Positions 1 through 6,241 of a DNA stretch of 6,257 nucleotides are shown in pieces; the first letter of the stretch is position 1; every line of letters starts with the position of its first letter. Below the pieces are notes generated by a model. The model worked only from the letters and a program-made list of their open reading frames with translations, was not told where the DNA came from and did not search any database. Source of the DNA: an uncultured Clostridia bacterium (GTDB taxonomy: Bacteria; Bacillota; Clostridia; Oscillospirales; Acutalibacteraceae); the NCBI GenBank assembly GCA_905236975.1, contig CAJOQU010000033.1, positions 1 through 6,257 of the forward strand, in the 5' to 3' direction. Both the position numbers and the translations under genes were made by a program.

Positions 1-1125
1 GGCTGGCGCAGCTTTGACGAAGAATATCCGCTTTACAGCACCCATTTTAACCGCACGGCGGAGACTCCCTGCGGGGACGACTTAATGCTGATGTATTTCA
101 CCTCAGGCACCAGCGGCTACCCCAAAATCGCGACGCATAACTGCAAATACGCGTTGGGGCAGTTCCAAACCGCGAAATACTGGCATAATGTGGATCCCGA
201 CGGCTTGCATTTCAGCATTTCCGACACCGGTTGGGCTAAGGCGTCGTGGGGCAAGCTGTACGGCCAGTGGATGTGCGAAGCGCCCATTTTTGTTTACGAT
301 TTTGACCGGTTTGACGCGGCGGATATTCTGCCCATGTTCCAAAAATACCATATTACCACCTTTTGTGCGCCGCCCACCATGCTGCGCATGATGATCAAGC
401 AGGATATCGCGCAATACGATTTTTCCTCGGTCAAGCATATGACCACGGCGGGCGAGGCGCTCAACCCCGAAGTTTACCGTCAGTTTGAAAAAGCTACCGG
501 CCTTCAAATCATGGAGGGCTTTGGCCAGACGGAGGGTCCTGTGTTGATCGCCAATTTCCGCGGCGCACCGCATAAGATCGGCTCCATGGGCAAAGCCACG
601 CCCATCTTTGATATCCAGTTGATCGATCCCGACGGCAACCCGGTGCCTGACGGCGAAACCGGTGAGATCGTGATCAACATCAAAGAGGGTCTGCCCTGCG
701 GTCTTGCGGTTTGCTACTTTGGGGATGAGGAAAAAACCAACGAGACCTGGCGTGACGGCTACTACCACACCGGCGATACCGCCTGGCGGGATGAAGACGG
801 CTTTTTCTGGTATGTCGGCCGGATCGACGACGTCATCAAATCTTCCGGTTACCGTATTGGGCCGTTCGAGATCGAAAGCGTCATTATGGAGTTGCCTTAT
901 GTGTTGGAATGCGGCGTTTCGGCCGCGCCCGACCCGGTCAGGGGGCAGGTGGTCAAGGCCAGTATTGTGCTGGTGAAGGGCACCGAACCCACCGAGGAAC
1001 TGAAAAAAGAAATTCAAAATTATGTAAAAGAACATACCGCGCCTTATAAATATCCGCGTATCGTGGTCTTTCGTGACAATTTGCCCAAGACCACCAGCGG
1101 AAAGATACAACGCAATAAGCTGTGA
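1..1125 (+). CDS. AMP-forming acyl-CoA synthetase, C-terminal part (5' end outside window)
   Basis: The frame is open from base 1 to the TGA at 1123-1125, giving 374 residues. Family members are usually about 550 residues, so roughly the first third is cut off by the window edge. The ATG at 85 is not the real start, because the conserved P-loop motif TSGTSGYPK (fragment residues 34-42) follows it at once. Further ANL-superfamily motifs are TAGEALNP (149-156), EGFGQTEG (172-179), YHTGD (255-259), the hinge region GRIDDVIKSSGYR (273-285) and the C-terminal PKTTSGKIQR (362-371), whose Lys368 is the usual adenylation lysine. The enzyme should convert a carboxylic acid, ATP and CoA to acyl-CoA, AMP and PPi in the cytoplasm. 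The sequence resembles the medium-chain/branched-chain (MACS-like) acyl-CoA synthetases more than a dedicated acetyl-CoA synthetase; this is my judgement, not an alignment. Its position ahead of a 2-oxoacid oxidoreductase and a branched-chain aminotransferase suggests substrates such as isobutyrate, isovalerate or 2-methylbutyrate. The family call is firm; the substrate is inferred. Confidence 0.93.
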   Translation, partial: GWRSFDEEYPLYSTHFNRTAETPCGDDLMLMYFTSGTSGYPKIATHNCKYALGQFQTAKYWHNVDPDGLHFSISDTGWAKASWGKLYGQWMCEAPIFVYDFDRFDAADILPMFQKYHITTFCAPPTMLRMMIKQDIAQYDFSSVKHMTTAGEALNPEVYRQFEKATGLQIMEGFGQTEGPVLIANFRGAPHKIGSMGKATPIFDIQLIDPDGNPVPDGETGEIVINIKEGLPCGLAVCYFGDEEKTNETWRDGYYHTGDTAWRDEDGFFWYVGRIDDVIKSSGYRIGPFEIESVIMELPYVLECGVSAAPDPVRGQVVKASIVLVKGTEPTEELKKEIQNYVKEHTAPYKYPRIVVFRDNLPKTTSGKIQRNKL

Positions 1126-1131
1126 GGTTTT

Positions 1132-1794
1132 ATGGAGTATAAACGGATCACCCTTTTGTGCGGGCATTACGGCAGCGGCAAGACCAATGTCGCGGTCAAC
1201 ATGGCCTTTGATTTAAAAAAGCAATATGCCAACACGGCCATTGCCGACCTGGATATCGTCAATCCCTACTTCCGCACCAAAGACAGCCGGCAGGAGTTGG
1301 AACGGGCGGGCATTCGGCTGATCTGCTCGGAGTATGCGGGCAGCAATGTGGACATTCCCGCCATGCCCCAACAGATGTATGCCGTGACGGACGATAAAAG
1401 CCTGAAATCGATCGTAGACGTCGGCGGTGATGATCGCGGTGCGCTGGCGCTGGGAAGGCTGGCTCCCGCCATTTTAGAAGAAAACGATTATCACATGCTC
1501 ATGGTTATCAATCGTTTCCGCCCTTTAACGCCGGACGCGGCGTCCACCGTGGAGGTTCTGCGGGAGATCGAACAGGCCGGCGGTATTCCCTTTACCGGGC
1601 TTGTGAACAATTCCAATTTAGGGAAAGAGACCACGCCCGAACAGGTGTTGGCATCTTGCCGATATGCAAATGAGGTCTCGGCTCTTTGCGGACTGCCTGT
1701 GGTCTGCACCACGGTTGAGCAATCGCTTTACGACCGACTTAAGGGCAGTATTGAGCATCTTTTTCCTTTAAAGCTGCAACCGAAAATCAATTGA
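1132..1794 (+). CDS. P-loop ATPase of the MinD/ParA/CooC-like (SIMIBI) class, unknown role
   Basis: This 220-residue cytoplasmic protein has an N-terminal Walker A, GHYGSGKT (residues 11-18, Lys17), a conserved acidic segment ADLDIVNPYFRTKD (38-51), and a Walker B-like hydrophobic strand ending in DVGGDD (96-101). This order is that of MinD/ParA/Mrp/CooC-type nucleotide-binding proteins, and databases often label such proteins CobQ/CobB/MinD/ParA-domain. The Walker A is the classical GxxGxGKT form; the extra signature lysine of deviant Walker A motifs (KGGxGKT) is absent. No CxxC metal-binding pair near the C-terminus, as in Mrp/ApbC Fe-S carriers, is visible. The ATG at 1132 lies 6 nt after the synthetase stop, with GAGG at 1124-1127 as ribosome binding site. 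Its place between the synthetase and the ferredoxin subunit suggests co-expression with the oxidoreductase, perhaps for cluster or cofactor maturation or regulation, but nothing in the sequence proves that. ATP binding is well supported; the role is unknown. Confidence 0.88.
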   Translation: MEYKRITLLCGHYGSGKTNVAVNMAFDLKKQYANTAIADLDIVNPYFRTKDSRQELERAGIRLICSEYAGSNVDIPAMPQQMYAVTDDKSLKSIVDVGGDDRGALALGRLAPAILEENDYHMLMVINRFRPLTPDAASTVEVLREIEQAGGIPFTGLVNNSNLGKETTPEQVLASCRYANEVSALCGLPVVCTTVEQSLYDRLKGSIEHLFPLKLQPKIN

Positions 1795-1811
1795 AAAGAG
1801 GAGAATGAATC

Positions 1812-2018
1812 ATGGCAAAATTGACCTTCCAAACCGACAAATGCAAAGGCTGCGGCCTTTGTGTGGATGTCTGTCCCAAGCATGTGTTAAAACTTGCGGA
1901 AGACAAGATCAATAAAAAGGGGCATCACCCTGTAGAAGCGGCGCGCCCGGAGGAGTGCATCGCCTGCACCTTCTGCGCCACCATGTGCCCGGATTGTATC
2001 ATCAAAATCGAAAGGTAA
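1812..2018 (+). CDS. 2x[4Fe-4S] ferredoxin subunit (delta) of 2-oxoacid:ferredoxin oxidoreductase
   Basis: This 68-residue protein carries two full CxxCxxCxxxCP motifs: Cys11/14/17/21 and Cys49/52/55/59, each followed by proline. That is the pattern of bacterial 2[4Fe-4S] ferredoxins and of the VorD/PorD/KorD/OorD subunits. It is expected to pass electrons between the cluster in the beta subunit and free ferredoxin. The linker between the motifs (residues 22-48) is longer than in a free clostridial ferredoxin, which fits a delta subunit. An additional Cys62 follows the second motif. The ATG at 1812 has a strong site, AGAGGAG at 1797-1803, with 8 nt spacing; the ATG at 1805 is out of frame. 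The stop at 2016-2018 is followed almost directly by the alpha-subunit gene. Naming differs between organisms (vorD, korD, oorD, or vorC in Methanothermobacter), so no symbol is given. Confidence 0.93.
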   Translation: MAKLTFQTDKCKGCGLCVDVCPKHVLKLAEDKINKKGHHPVEAARPEECIACTFCATMCPDCIIKIER

Positions 2019-2027
2019 GTGAACACA

Positions 2028-3092
2028 ATGTCAGAAAAGGTTTTAATGAAAGGCAACGAGGCGATCGCCGAGGCCGCGATCGTAGCGGGCTGCCGTCATT
2101 ATTTCGGTTACCCGATCACCCCGCAGACCGAGATCGCCGCTTATATGGCCAAACGGATGCCCAAGATCGGCGGAACATTCTTACAGGCGGAAAGTGAGAT
2201 CGCCGCAATCAACATGGTTTACGGGGTGGCCTCGACCGGTCATCGCGTCATGACCTCGTCCTCCAGCCCCGGCGTCTCTTTAAAAAGCGAGGGAATCTCC
2301 TATTTGGCGGGCTGTGATTTGCCGGCGTTCATTGTCAACGTGCAGCGCGGCGGCCCGGGACTCGGCGGCATTCAGCCTTCGCAGTCGGATTATTTTCAGG
2401 CTACCCGCGGCGGCGGACACGGCGATTACCACATGATCGTGCTGGCGCCTTCTTCGGTGCAGGAAATGGCCGACTTGACCGTCAAAGGCTTTGAACTTGC
2501 CGATCAATACCGTATGCCGACCATGATTTTAGCCGACGGCACCATGGGGCAAATGATGGAGCCGGTATCGTTGGATATCAAGGTAAAGCCCGCGCCCGAA
2601 AAGCCCTGGGCTACCACCGGCACCAAAATGCAGCGTAAACATAATGTTGTCAATTCCCTGCTGTTGTCTCCCGAGGCGTTGGAGCGCAGCAACTTTGAGC
2701 GGTTTGAACGCTACAAGATCGTAGAAGAAAACGAAACGCTCTATGAGGAGTATTGCATGGAGGACGCCGAAATCTGCATTGCCGCTTTCGGCATTGCCGC
2801 CCGCGTTTCCAAAAACGCCATCAACGAGGCCAGAAGTCAAGGCATCAAGGCGGGCATGATTCGCCCGATCACCTTGTGGCCGTTCCCCAAAAAGCCCTTT
2901 GCCGAAGCCGCGAACCGGGTGAAACAGATCATCTCGGTCGAGCTTTCTATGGGGCAAATGATCGAAGATGTACAATTAGCCAGCGGCGGTAAAGTGCCGG
3001 TAACGCTTTGCAACCGCGTGGGCGGGATGATCCCGTCACCCGAGCAGGTGTTAGACGCGATCAAAGCCGCCAACAACGGAGGTGCGAAATAA
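2028..3092 (+). CDS. vorB: 2-oxoacid:ferredoxin oxidoreductase alpha subunit (VorB-type, 2-oxoisovalerate)
   Basis: The 354-residue product begins MSEKVLMKGNEAIAEAAI, the typical opening of VorB/KorA/OorA-type alpha subunits. It then shows GYPITPQTE (27-35, with the conserved Thr31), AESE (54-57, Glu55 in the place that contacts the thiamine ring) and TSSSSPGVSLKSEG (76-89), then NVQRGGPGLGG (103-113). These make up the pyrimidine-binding domain; the C-terminal part (about 230-350) is the transketolase C-terminal-like domain II. The subunit combines with beta, gamma and delta to catalyse the reversible reaction 2-oxoacid + CoA + oxidised ferredoxin <-> acyl-CoA + CO2 + reduced ferredoxin. I chose the ATG at 2028: it gives the usual N-terminus, and AAAGG (2011-2015) lies 12 nt upstream. 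An in-frame GTG at 2019 would sit only 3 nt from the same site. Substrate is not decided by sequence, since 2-oxoglutarate enzymes share this subunit order; the neighbouring aminotransferase favours branched-chain 2-oxoacids. Confidence 0.92.
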   Translation: MSEKVLMKGNEAIAEAAIVAGCRHYFGYPITPQTEIAAYMAKRMPKIGGTFLQAESEIAAINMVYGVASTGHRVMTSSSSPGVSLKSEGISYLAGCDLPAFIVNVQRGGPGLGGIQPSQSDYFQATRGGGHGDYHMIVLAPSSVQEMADLTVKGFELADQYRMPTMILADGTMGQMMEPVSLDIKVKPAPEKPWATTGTKMQRKHNVVNSLLLSPEALERSNFERFERYKIVEENETLYEEYCMEDAEICIAAFGIAARVSKNAINEARSQGIKAGMIRPITLWPFPKKPFAEAANRVKQIISVELSMGQMIEDVQLASGGKVPVTLCNRVGGMIPSPEQVLDAIKAANNGGAK

Positions 3093-3844
3093 TGGTTGTA
3101 TTTGATAAACCCCATGCCTTATCTGACCTGCCCTTTCACTATTGCCCCGGCTGTACGCACGGTATCGTTCACCGCCTGGTGGCCGAAACCATTGACGAGC
3201 TGGGCATTGAAGGCCGCGCCATCGGGATCGCCCCGGTCGGCTGCGCGGTCATGGCATATGATTACTTTACCTGTGATATGATCGAAGCCGCTCACGGCCG
3301 CGCGCCCGCAGTGGCAACCGGCGTGAAGCGTTCGACGGAAGACGCGGTCGTCTTTACTTATCAGGGAGACGGCGACCTTGCCTCCATCGGTATGGCCGAA
3401 ACGGTACACGCCGCCGCCCGGAATGAGAATATCACGGTGATTTTCATCAACAATGCCATTTACGGCATGACCGGCGGTCAAATGGCGCCCACCTCGCTCC
3501 CCGGGCAGGTGACCCAAACCTCCCCCTACGGGCGTGACGTTAATCACTGCGGGTTCCCCATCAAGGTGTGCGAAATGCTGGCGCAATTAGACGGCGCCGA
3601 ATATTTGGAGCGCGTAGCCGTCAATAATGTCAAGAACATCAAGAACGCGAAAAAAGCAATTAAAAAGGCATTCCAAAATCAAATCGACGGGAAAGGCTTT
3701 TCACTGGTGGAGGTCATTTCCAGTTGCCCGACCAACTGGGGTATGACGCCGAAAAACGCCTTAAAATGGATCGATGAAAAAATGATCCCCTATTATCCGC
3801 TTGGCGTGTATAAGGATCGTTCCGCAAAGGAGGGTGAATCATGA
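3092..3844 (+). CDS. 2-oxoacid:ferredoxin oxidoreductase beta subunit (TPP- and [4Fe-4S]-binding)
   Basis: The 250-residue protein has the thiamine pyrophosphate signature GDGDLASIG (92-100) followed by NNAIYGMTGGQ (120-130), the Mg-TPP binding stretch of this family. Four cysteines sit where the family places its proximal [4Fe-4S] cluster: Cys18 and Cys21 (CPGC), Cys51 (PVGC) and Cys212 (SSCPTNWG). With the alpha subunit it forms the active site for oxidative decarboxylation or, in reverse, carboxylation of acyl-CoA. The ATG at 3092 overlaps the alpha-subunit stop by one base (TAATG, 3090-3094), and GGAGGT at 3078-3083 lies 8 nt upstream; the longer in-frame extension upstream runs antiparallel to no known domain and lies inside vorB, so it is not used. 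The overlap implies translational coupling. Symbols used for this subunit vary (vorA, korB, oorB), so none is assigned. Confidence 0.93.
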   Translation: MVVFDKPHALSDLPFHYCPGCTHGIVHRLVAETIDELGIEGRAIGIAPVGCAVMAYDYFTCDMIEAAHGRAPAVATGVKRSTEDAVVFTYQGDGDLASIGMAETVHAAARNENITVIFINNAIYGMTGGQMAPTSLPGQVTQTSPYGRDVNHCGFPIKVCEMLAQLDGAEYLERVAVNNVKNIKNAKKAIKKAFQNQIDGKGFSLVEVISSCPTNWGMTPKNALKWIDEKMIPYYPLGVYKDRSAKEGES

Positions 3845-4383
3845 GTACCACACAATTTTTGTTTGCGGGCTTCGGCGGGCAGGGCATTCTTTTCGCCGGC
3901 AAATTCGCCGCTTATAAGGGCTTGACCGAGGGCAAGCAGGTCAGCTGGCTGCCTTCTTACGGGCCGGAGATGCGCGGCGGCACCGCCAGCTGCGGCGTGA
4001 TCATTGGGGATGAACCCGTGGGTTCGCCCATTGTTTCCAAGCCGGATGTGCTGATCGCCATGAACCTGCCGTCGCTTGACCGTTACGAAAGCGCGGTTGT
4101 GCCCGGCGGTATGATCTTTTTGGATTCTACCCTGATTGAGCGCAAGGTCAAGCGGGAGGATGTGAAGGTTTATGCCATTCCGGCCACACAACTGGCCGAT
4201 GAAAACGGTATGCCCACCCTTGCCAATATGATTATGATGGGCAGCATTTTAAAAGCCCTTGATAATTTCAATGAAGACAGCGTGAACGCAGCGCTTGGTA
4301 AGGTTATCTCGGCTCGCCATGCCGACATGTTGGAAACCAACTTAAAAGCTCTCACCATGGGAGCAAAGTTTTTGGAGGGATAA
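3841..4383 (+). CDS. 2-oxoacid:ferredoxin oxidoreductase gamma subunit
   Basis: The 180-residue protein starts with the gamma-subunit hallmark FAGFGGQGI (residues 8-16), followed by the conserved stretch SWLPSYGPEMRGGTASCGV (about 35-53). Its length matches the usual 180-190 residues of the POR/KOR gamma domain (catalytic domain III), which contacts CoA and completes the enzyme. The start codon overlaps the beta-subunit stop by four bases (ATGA, 3841-3844), and AAAGGAGG at 3826-3833 gives a near-ideal ribosome binding site 7 nt away, so coupled translation and balanced subunit amounts are likely. Being separate from alpha and beta, it makes this a four-gene enzyme (delta-alpha-beta-gamma), unlike the single-chain pyruvate:ferredoxin oxidoreductase common in Clostridia. 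That order matches the OorDABC/KorDABC layout and many annotated clostridial Vor operons. Confidence 0.92.
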   Translation: MSTTQFLFAGFGGQGILFAGKFAAYKGLTEGKQVSWLPSYGPEMRGGTASCGVIIGDEPVGSPIVSKPDVLIAMNLPSLDRYESAVVPGGMIFLDSTLIERKVKREDVKVYAIPATQLADENGMPTLANMIMMGSILKALDNFNEDSVNAALGKVISARHADMLETNLKALTMGAKFLEG

Positions 4384-4385
4384 GC

Positions 4386-5450
4386 ATGGAAATCAAGATC
4401 GTCAAAACCGATCACCCGGCGCAAAAGCCGGACGCCGCCACTTTAGGCTTCGGTAAAATTTTTACCGATCATATGTTTGTCATGGAATACTCGCACGAGC
4501 AAGGCTGGCATGACGCGCGCATTGTGCCTTTCGGCAATATTTCACTGCACCCGGCATCTACCGTGCTGCATTACGGCTCGGAAATCTTTGAGGGCTTAAA
4601 GGCTTATCGCCGTGCCGACGGCAAAGTGCAGTTGTTCCGCCCGATGGAAAATATCCGTCGTATGAACAATTCGGCCGAGCGCCTTTGCCTGCCGCAGATC
4701 AACGAAGAAGACGGTATGCAGATTTTAGACACCTTTGTTTCGCTTGAGCAGGATTGGGTCCCCGCGGCGGAAGGTACTTCGCTTTATCTGCGCCCCTTCC
4801 TGTTCGGCAACGATGAGACTCTGGGCGTGCACGCGGTACACAACGCCGTTTTCATGCTGATTGCATCGCCTGTGGGCAGCTATTATAAAGAGGGCATTAA
4901 CCCCGTCAAGATCATGATTGAAGATGAAGACGTGCGCGCCGTGCGCGGCGGTACCGGCTATGCCAAGTGCGGCGGAAACTATGCCGCCAGCAACCGTGCC
5001 GGGCAGCGCGCCGAAGAAAAGGGTTATTCGCAGGTTTTGTGGCTGGATGGCGTTGAGCGCAAGTACATTGAAGAAGTGGGCGCCATGAACGTGATGTTCA
5101 AGATTGACGGCGAGATCGTCACGCCCAAGCTCACCGGCTCCATTTTGCCGGGTATTACCCGCAAGTCCTGTATTGAGGTCTTAAAAGAAGAAGGCTATAC
5201 CGTTCACGAGCGCCTGTTGAGCCTGGAAGAGCTGGAAAAGGCTCTGCGCGACGGCAAGTTAGAGGAGGCCTGGGGCTGCGGCACCGCGGCGGTGGTCTCA
5301 CCTATTGGCGAGCTGCGCTACCGGGACGAGGTTTTCACCATTAACAATGGTGAGATCGGTGAAGTTACCCAGCACCTGTATGATACGCTGACCGGTGTTC
5401 AGTGGGGCAAGATCGCGGATACCCGCGGCTGGATACACCCGATTGGGTAA
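4386..5450 (+). CDS. ilvE: branched-chain amino acid aminotransferase (class IV, PLP)
   Basis: The 354-residue product matches the length of the eukaryotic-type/ilvE branch of fold-type IV aminotransferases (about 350-365). Recognisable segments are LHYGSEIFEGLKAYR (61-75), LFRPMENIRRMN (83-94), SLYLRPFLFG (132-141), the catalytic region GYAKCGGNYAAS (191-202) with the PLP-linking Lys194, and EEVGAMNVMF, with Glu230 expected to bind the pyridine nitrogen of PLP. GSILPGITR follows near 271-279. It interconverts valine, leucine and isoleucine with their 2-oxoacids, using 2-oxoglutarate/glutamate. The ATG at 4386 is 2 nt after the gamma-subunit stop, with GGAGGGA at 4374-4380. As the last gene of the operon it supplies or removes the 2-oxoacid handled by the oxidoreductase, which is the main reason to call that enzyme branched-chain-specific. 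Function is well supported; the in vivo direction is not. Confidence 0.95.
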   Translation: MEIKIVKTDHPAQKPDAATLGFGKIFTDHMFVMEYSHEQGWHDARIVPFGNISLHPASTVLHYGSEIFEGLKAYRRADGKVQLFRPMENIRRMNNSAERLCLPQINEEDGMQILDTFVSLEQDWVPAAEGTSLYLRPFLFGNDETLGVHAVHNAVFMLIASPVGSYYKEGINPVKIMIEDEDVRAVRGGTGYAKCGGNYAASNRAGQRAEEKGYSQVLWLDGVERKYIEEVGAMNVMFKIDGEIVTPKLTGSILPGITRKSCIEVLKEEGYTVHERLLSLEELEKALRDGKLEEAWGCGTAAVVSPIGELRYRDEVFTINNGEIGEVTQHLYDTLTGVQWGKIADTRGWIHPIG

Positions 5451-5466
5451 AAACATGAAAAACACG

Positions 5467-5509
5467 AAGCCCGGGATCGGCGAAAAGGCCGACTCCGGGC
5501 TTTTGTTTT
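5467..5509 (+). terminator. Rho-independent terminator after ilvE, probably bidirectional
   Basis: A hairpin with arms 5467-5481 and 5488-5502 (13 Watson-Crick pairs, one G-U pair and one A-C mismatch) closes a 6-nt GAAAAG loop and runs into TTTTGTTTT (5501-5509). It lies 16 nt after the ilvE stop. Read on the minus strand, the same stem is followed by CGTG and then two T-rich runs (TTTTT at 5458-5462 and TTTTT at 5449-5453), so it can also stop transcription coming from the convergent vanZ-like gene. Confidence 0.9.
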
Positions 5510-5510
5510 A

Positions 5511-5686
5511 ATAAAAATATCAGGATCATGCCTATAAGGTATTCCTTTGTAATTTACCTTCGGCACGAATATACTTGCTATTTATCGTAGGCATTTCCCT
5601 GCCGAACAGCGCCGAACCGATAATCCTCAAAAGCAGGCTCTGAACATCGTTCGTCCGACTTCTTTCGAACAACCATCAGGATGCTT
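5511..5686. other. intergenic strip between convergent genes, no gene seen
   Basis: This 176-base stretch separates the operon terminator from the stop of the minus-strand vanZ-like gene. It is visibly richer in A/T than the operon. A 6-bp inverted repeat (5536-5541 with 5555-5560, 13-nt loop) is too weak to call. A minus-strand reading frame (5578-5760) overlaps the vanZ-like 3' end out of frame; it has no clear ribosome binding site or recognisable domain, so it is not annotated as a gene. Confidence 0.6.
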
Positions 5687-6217
5687 TCATTCCTTTGCTC
5701 GATTGATAAATTCACTCCACAGTATAGAGAGTAAATACGCGCAGCTTCCGACGGCGGCACCTAACGTATTACAAATCACATCATCGGTTTCCGCCATTCC
5801 CAATGACAAAATGCCTTGTAAAACTTCGACCGTGACGGATAACGTGAAGCCAATCGCTATCGTCAGCAGGATTCTTTTTACCGTACTGCCCTTGAAAACA
5901 AACGGCAACGCTAATCCCAACGGCATGAAAAGAAAGACATTCATCAGCATGGAGCGGTACATTTCCGGCTGTTGACTTGCCCTGTGAAACGAGGAAAACG
6001 GAATCAAATCATAGCCATGTATCGCAACGCTGCGTGAAAATACCGTAGCATACAAAATAACCGCCGCGGACAAAACAGCCACAGCCGCACCGACAGCCCG
6101 CATTCTCTTATAAAAAACCGCGCCGAAAACCGACCATGCCGTCAGCAGGACAAGCATGGTGATAAGGATGATGGGTATGGCAGAAACGTATACTTCATGC
6201 AATAAGCGGTCAATCAT
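5687..6217 (-). CDS. VanZ-like family integral membrane protein
   Basis: The 176-residue, strongly hydrophobic product shows about five membrane segments: roughly residues 12-36, 41-60, 93-108, 116-137 and 150-168. VanZ-family marks are YDLIPFSSF (69-77), NVFLFMPLGLALPF (93-106), SVTVEVLQ (127-134, with Glu131 and Gln134) and ETDDVICNTLGAAVG (143-157), the family's DDxxxNxxG motif. I start at the ATG at 6217 because GGAG (6224-6227, minus strand) sits 6 nt upstream. An in-frame TTG at 6229 would add four residues, but it overlaps that ribosome binding site. VanZ itself accompanies some vancomycin-resistance clusters and is linked to low-level teicoplanin resistance, but most family members stand alone with unknown function. 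No vanHAX-type genes are seen here, so resistance should not be inferred. It is convergent to the operon and probably unrelated in function. Confidence 0.88.
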   Translation of the reverse strand: MIDRLLHEVYVSAIPIILITMLVLLTAWSVFGAVFYKRMRAVGAAVAVLSAAVILYATVFSRSVAIHGYDLIPFSSFHRASQQPEMYRSMLMNVFLFMPLGLALPFVFKGSTVKRILLTIAIGFTLSVTVEVLQGILSLGMAETDDVICNTLGAAVGSCAYLLSILWSEFINRAKE

Positions 6218-6241
6218 AAAAATCTCCAAATTGATAACTAA

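Noticed and set aside
85..1125. ATG at 85 as the start of the acyl-CoA synthetase
   Set aside because: The frame is open back to base 1 with fitting residues, and the ATP-binding motif follows within five codons; the gene is cut by the window edge.
103..1167. 354-codon minus-strand open frame opposite the synthetase
   Set aside because: It is antisense to a gene with clear catalytic motifs, has no recognisable domain, and is a normal by-product of G/C-rich third codon positions.
2529..2975. 148-codon minus-strand open frame inside vorB
   Set aside because: Antisense shadow of a well-supported gene, without domain or ribosome binding site.
3008..3091. Upstream extension of the beta subunit to an ATG at 3008
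   Set aside because: It would lie inside the vorB coding region, and the GGAGGT site plus TAATG junction fix the start at 3092.
5455..5511. 18-codon reading frame starting at ATG 5455
   Set aside because: It runs straight through the terminator hairpin and lacks a ribosome binding site, so it is best explained as part of the terminator.
5687..6217. Reading the vanZ-like gene as evidence of glycopeptide resistance
   Set aside because: No vanH, vanA/B, vanX or vanRS genes are present, and VanZ-family proteins are widespread outside resistance clusters.
6218..6229. TTG at 6229 as the vanZ-like start
   Set aside because: The TTG overlaps the GGAG sequence that serves the ATG at 6217 with good spacing.
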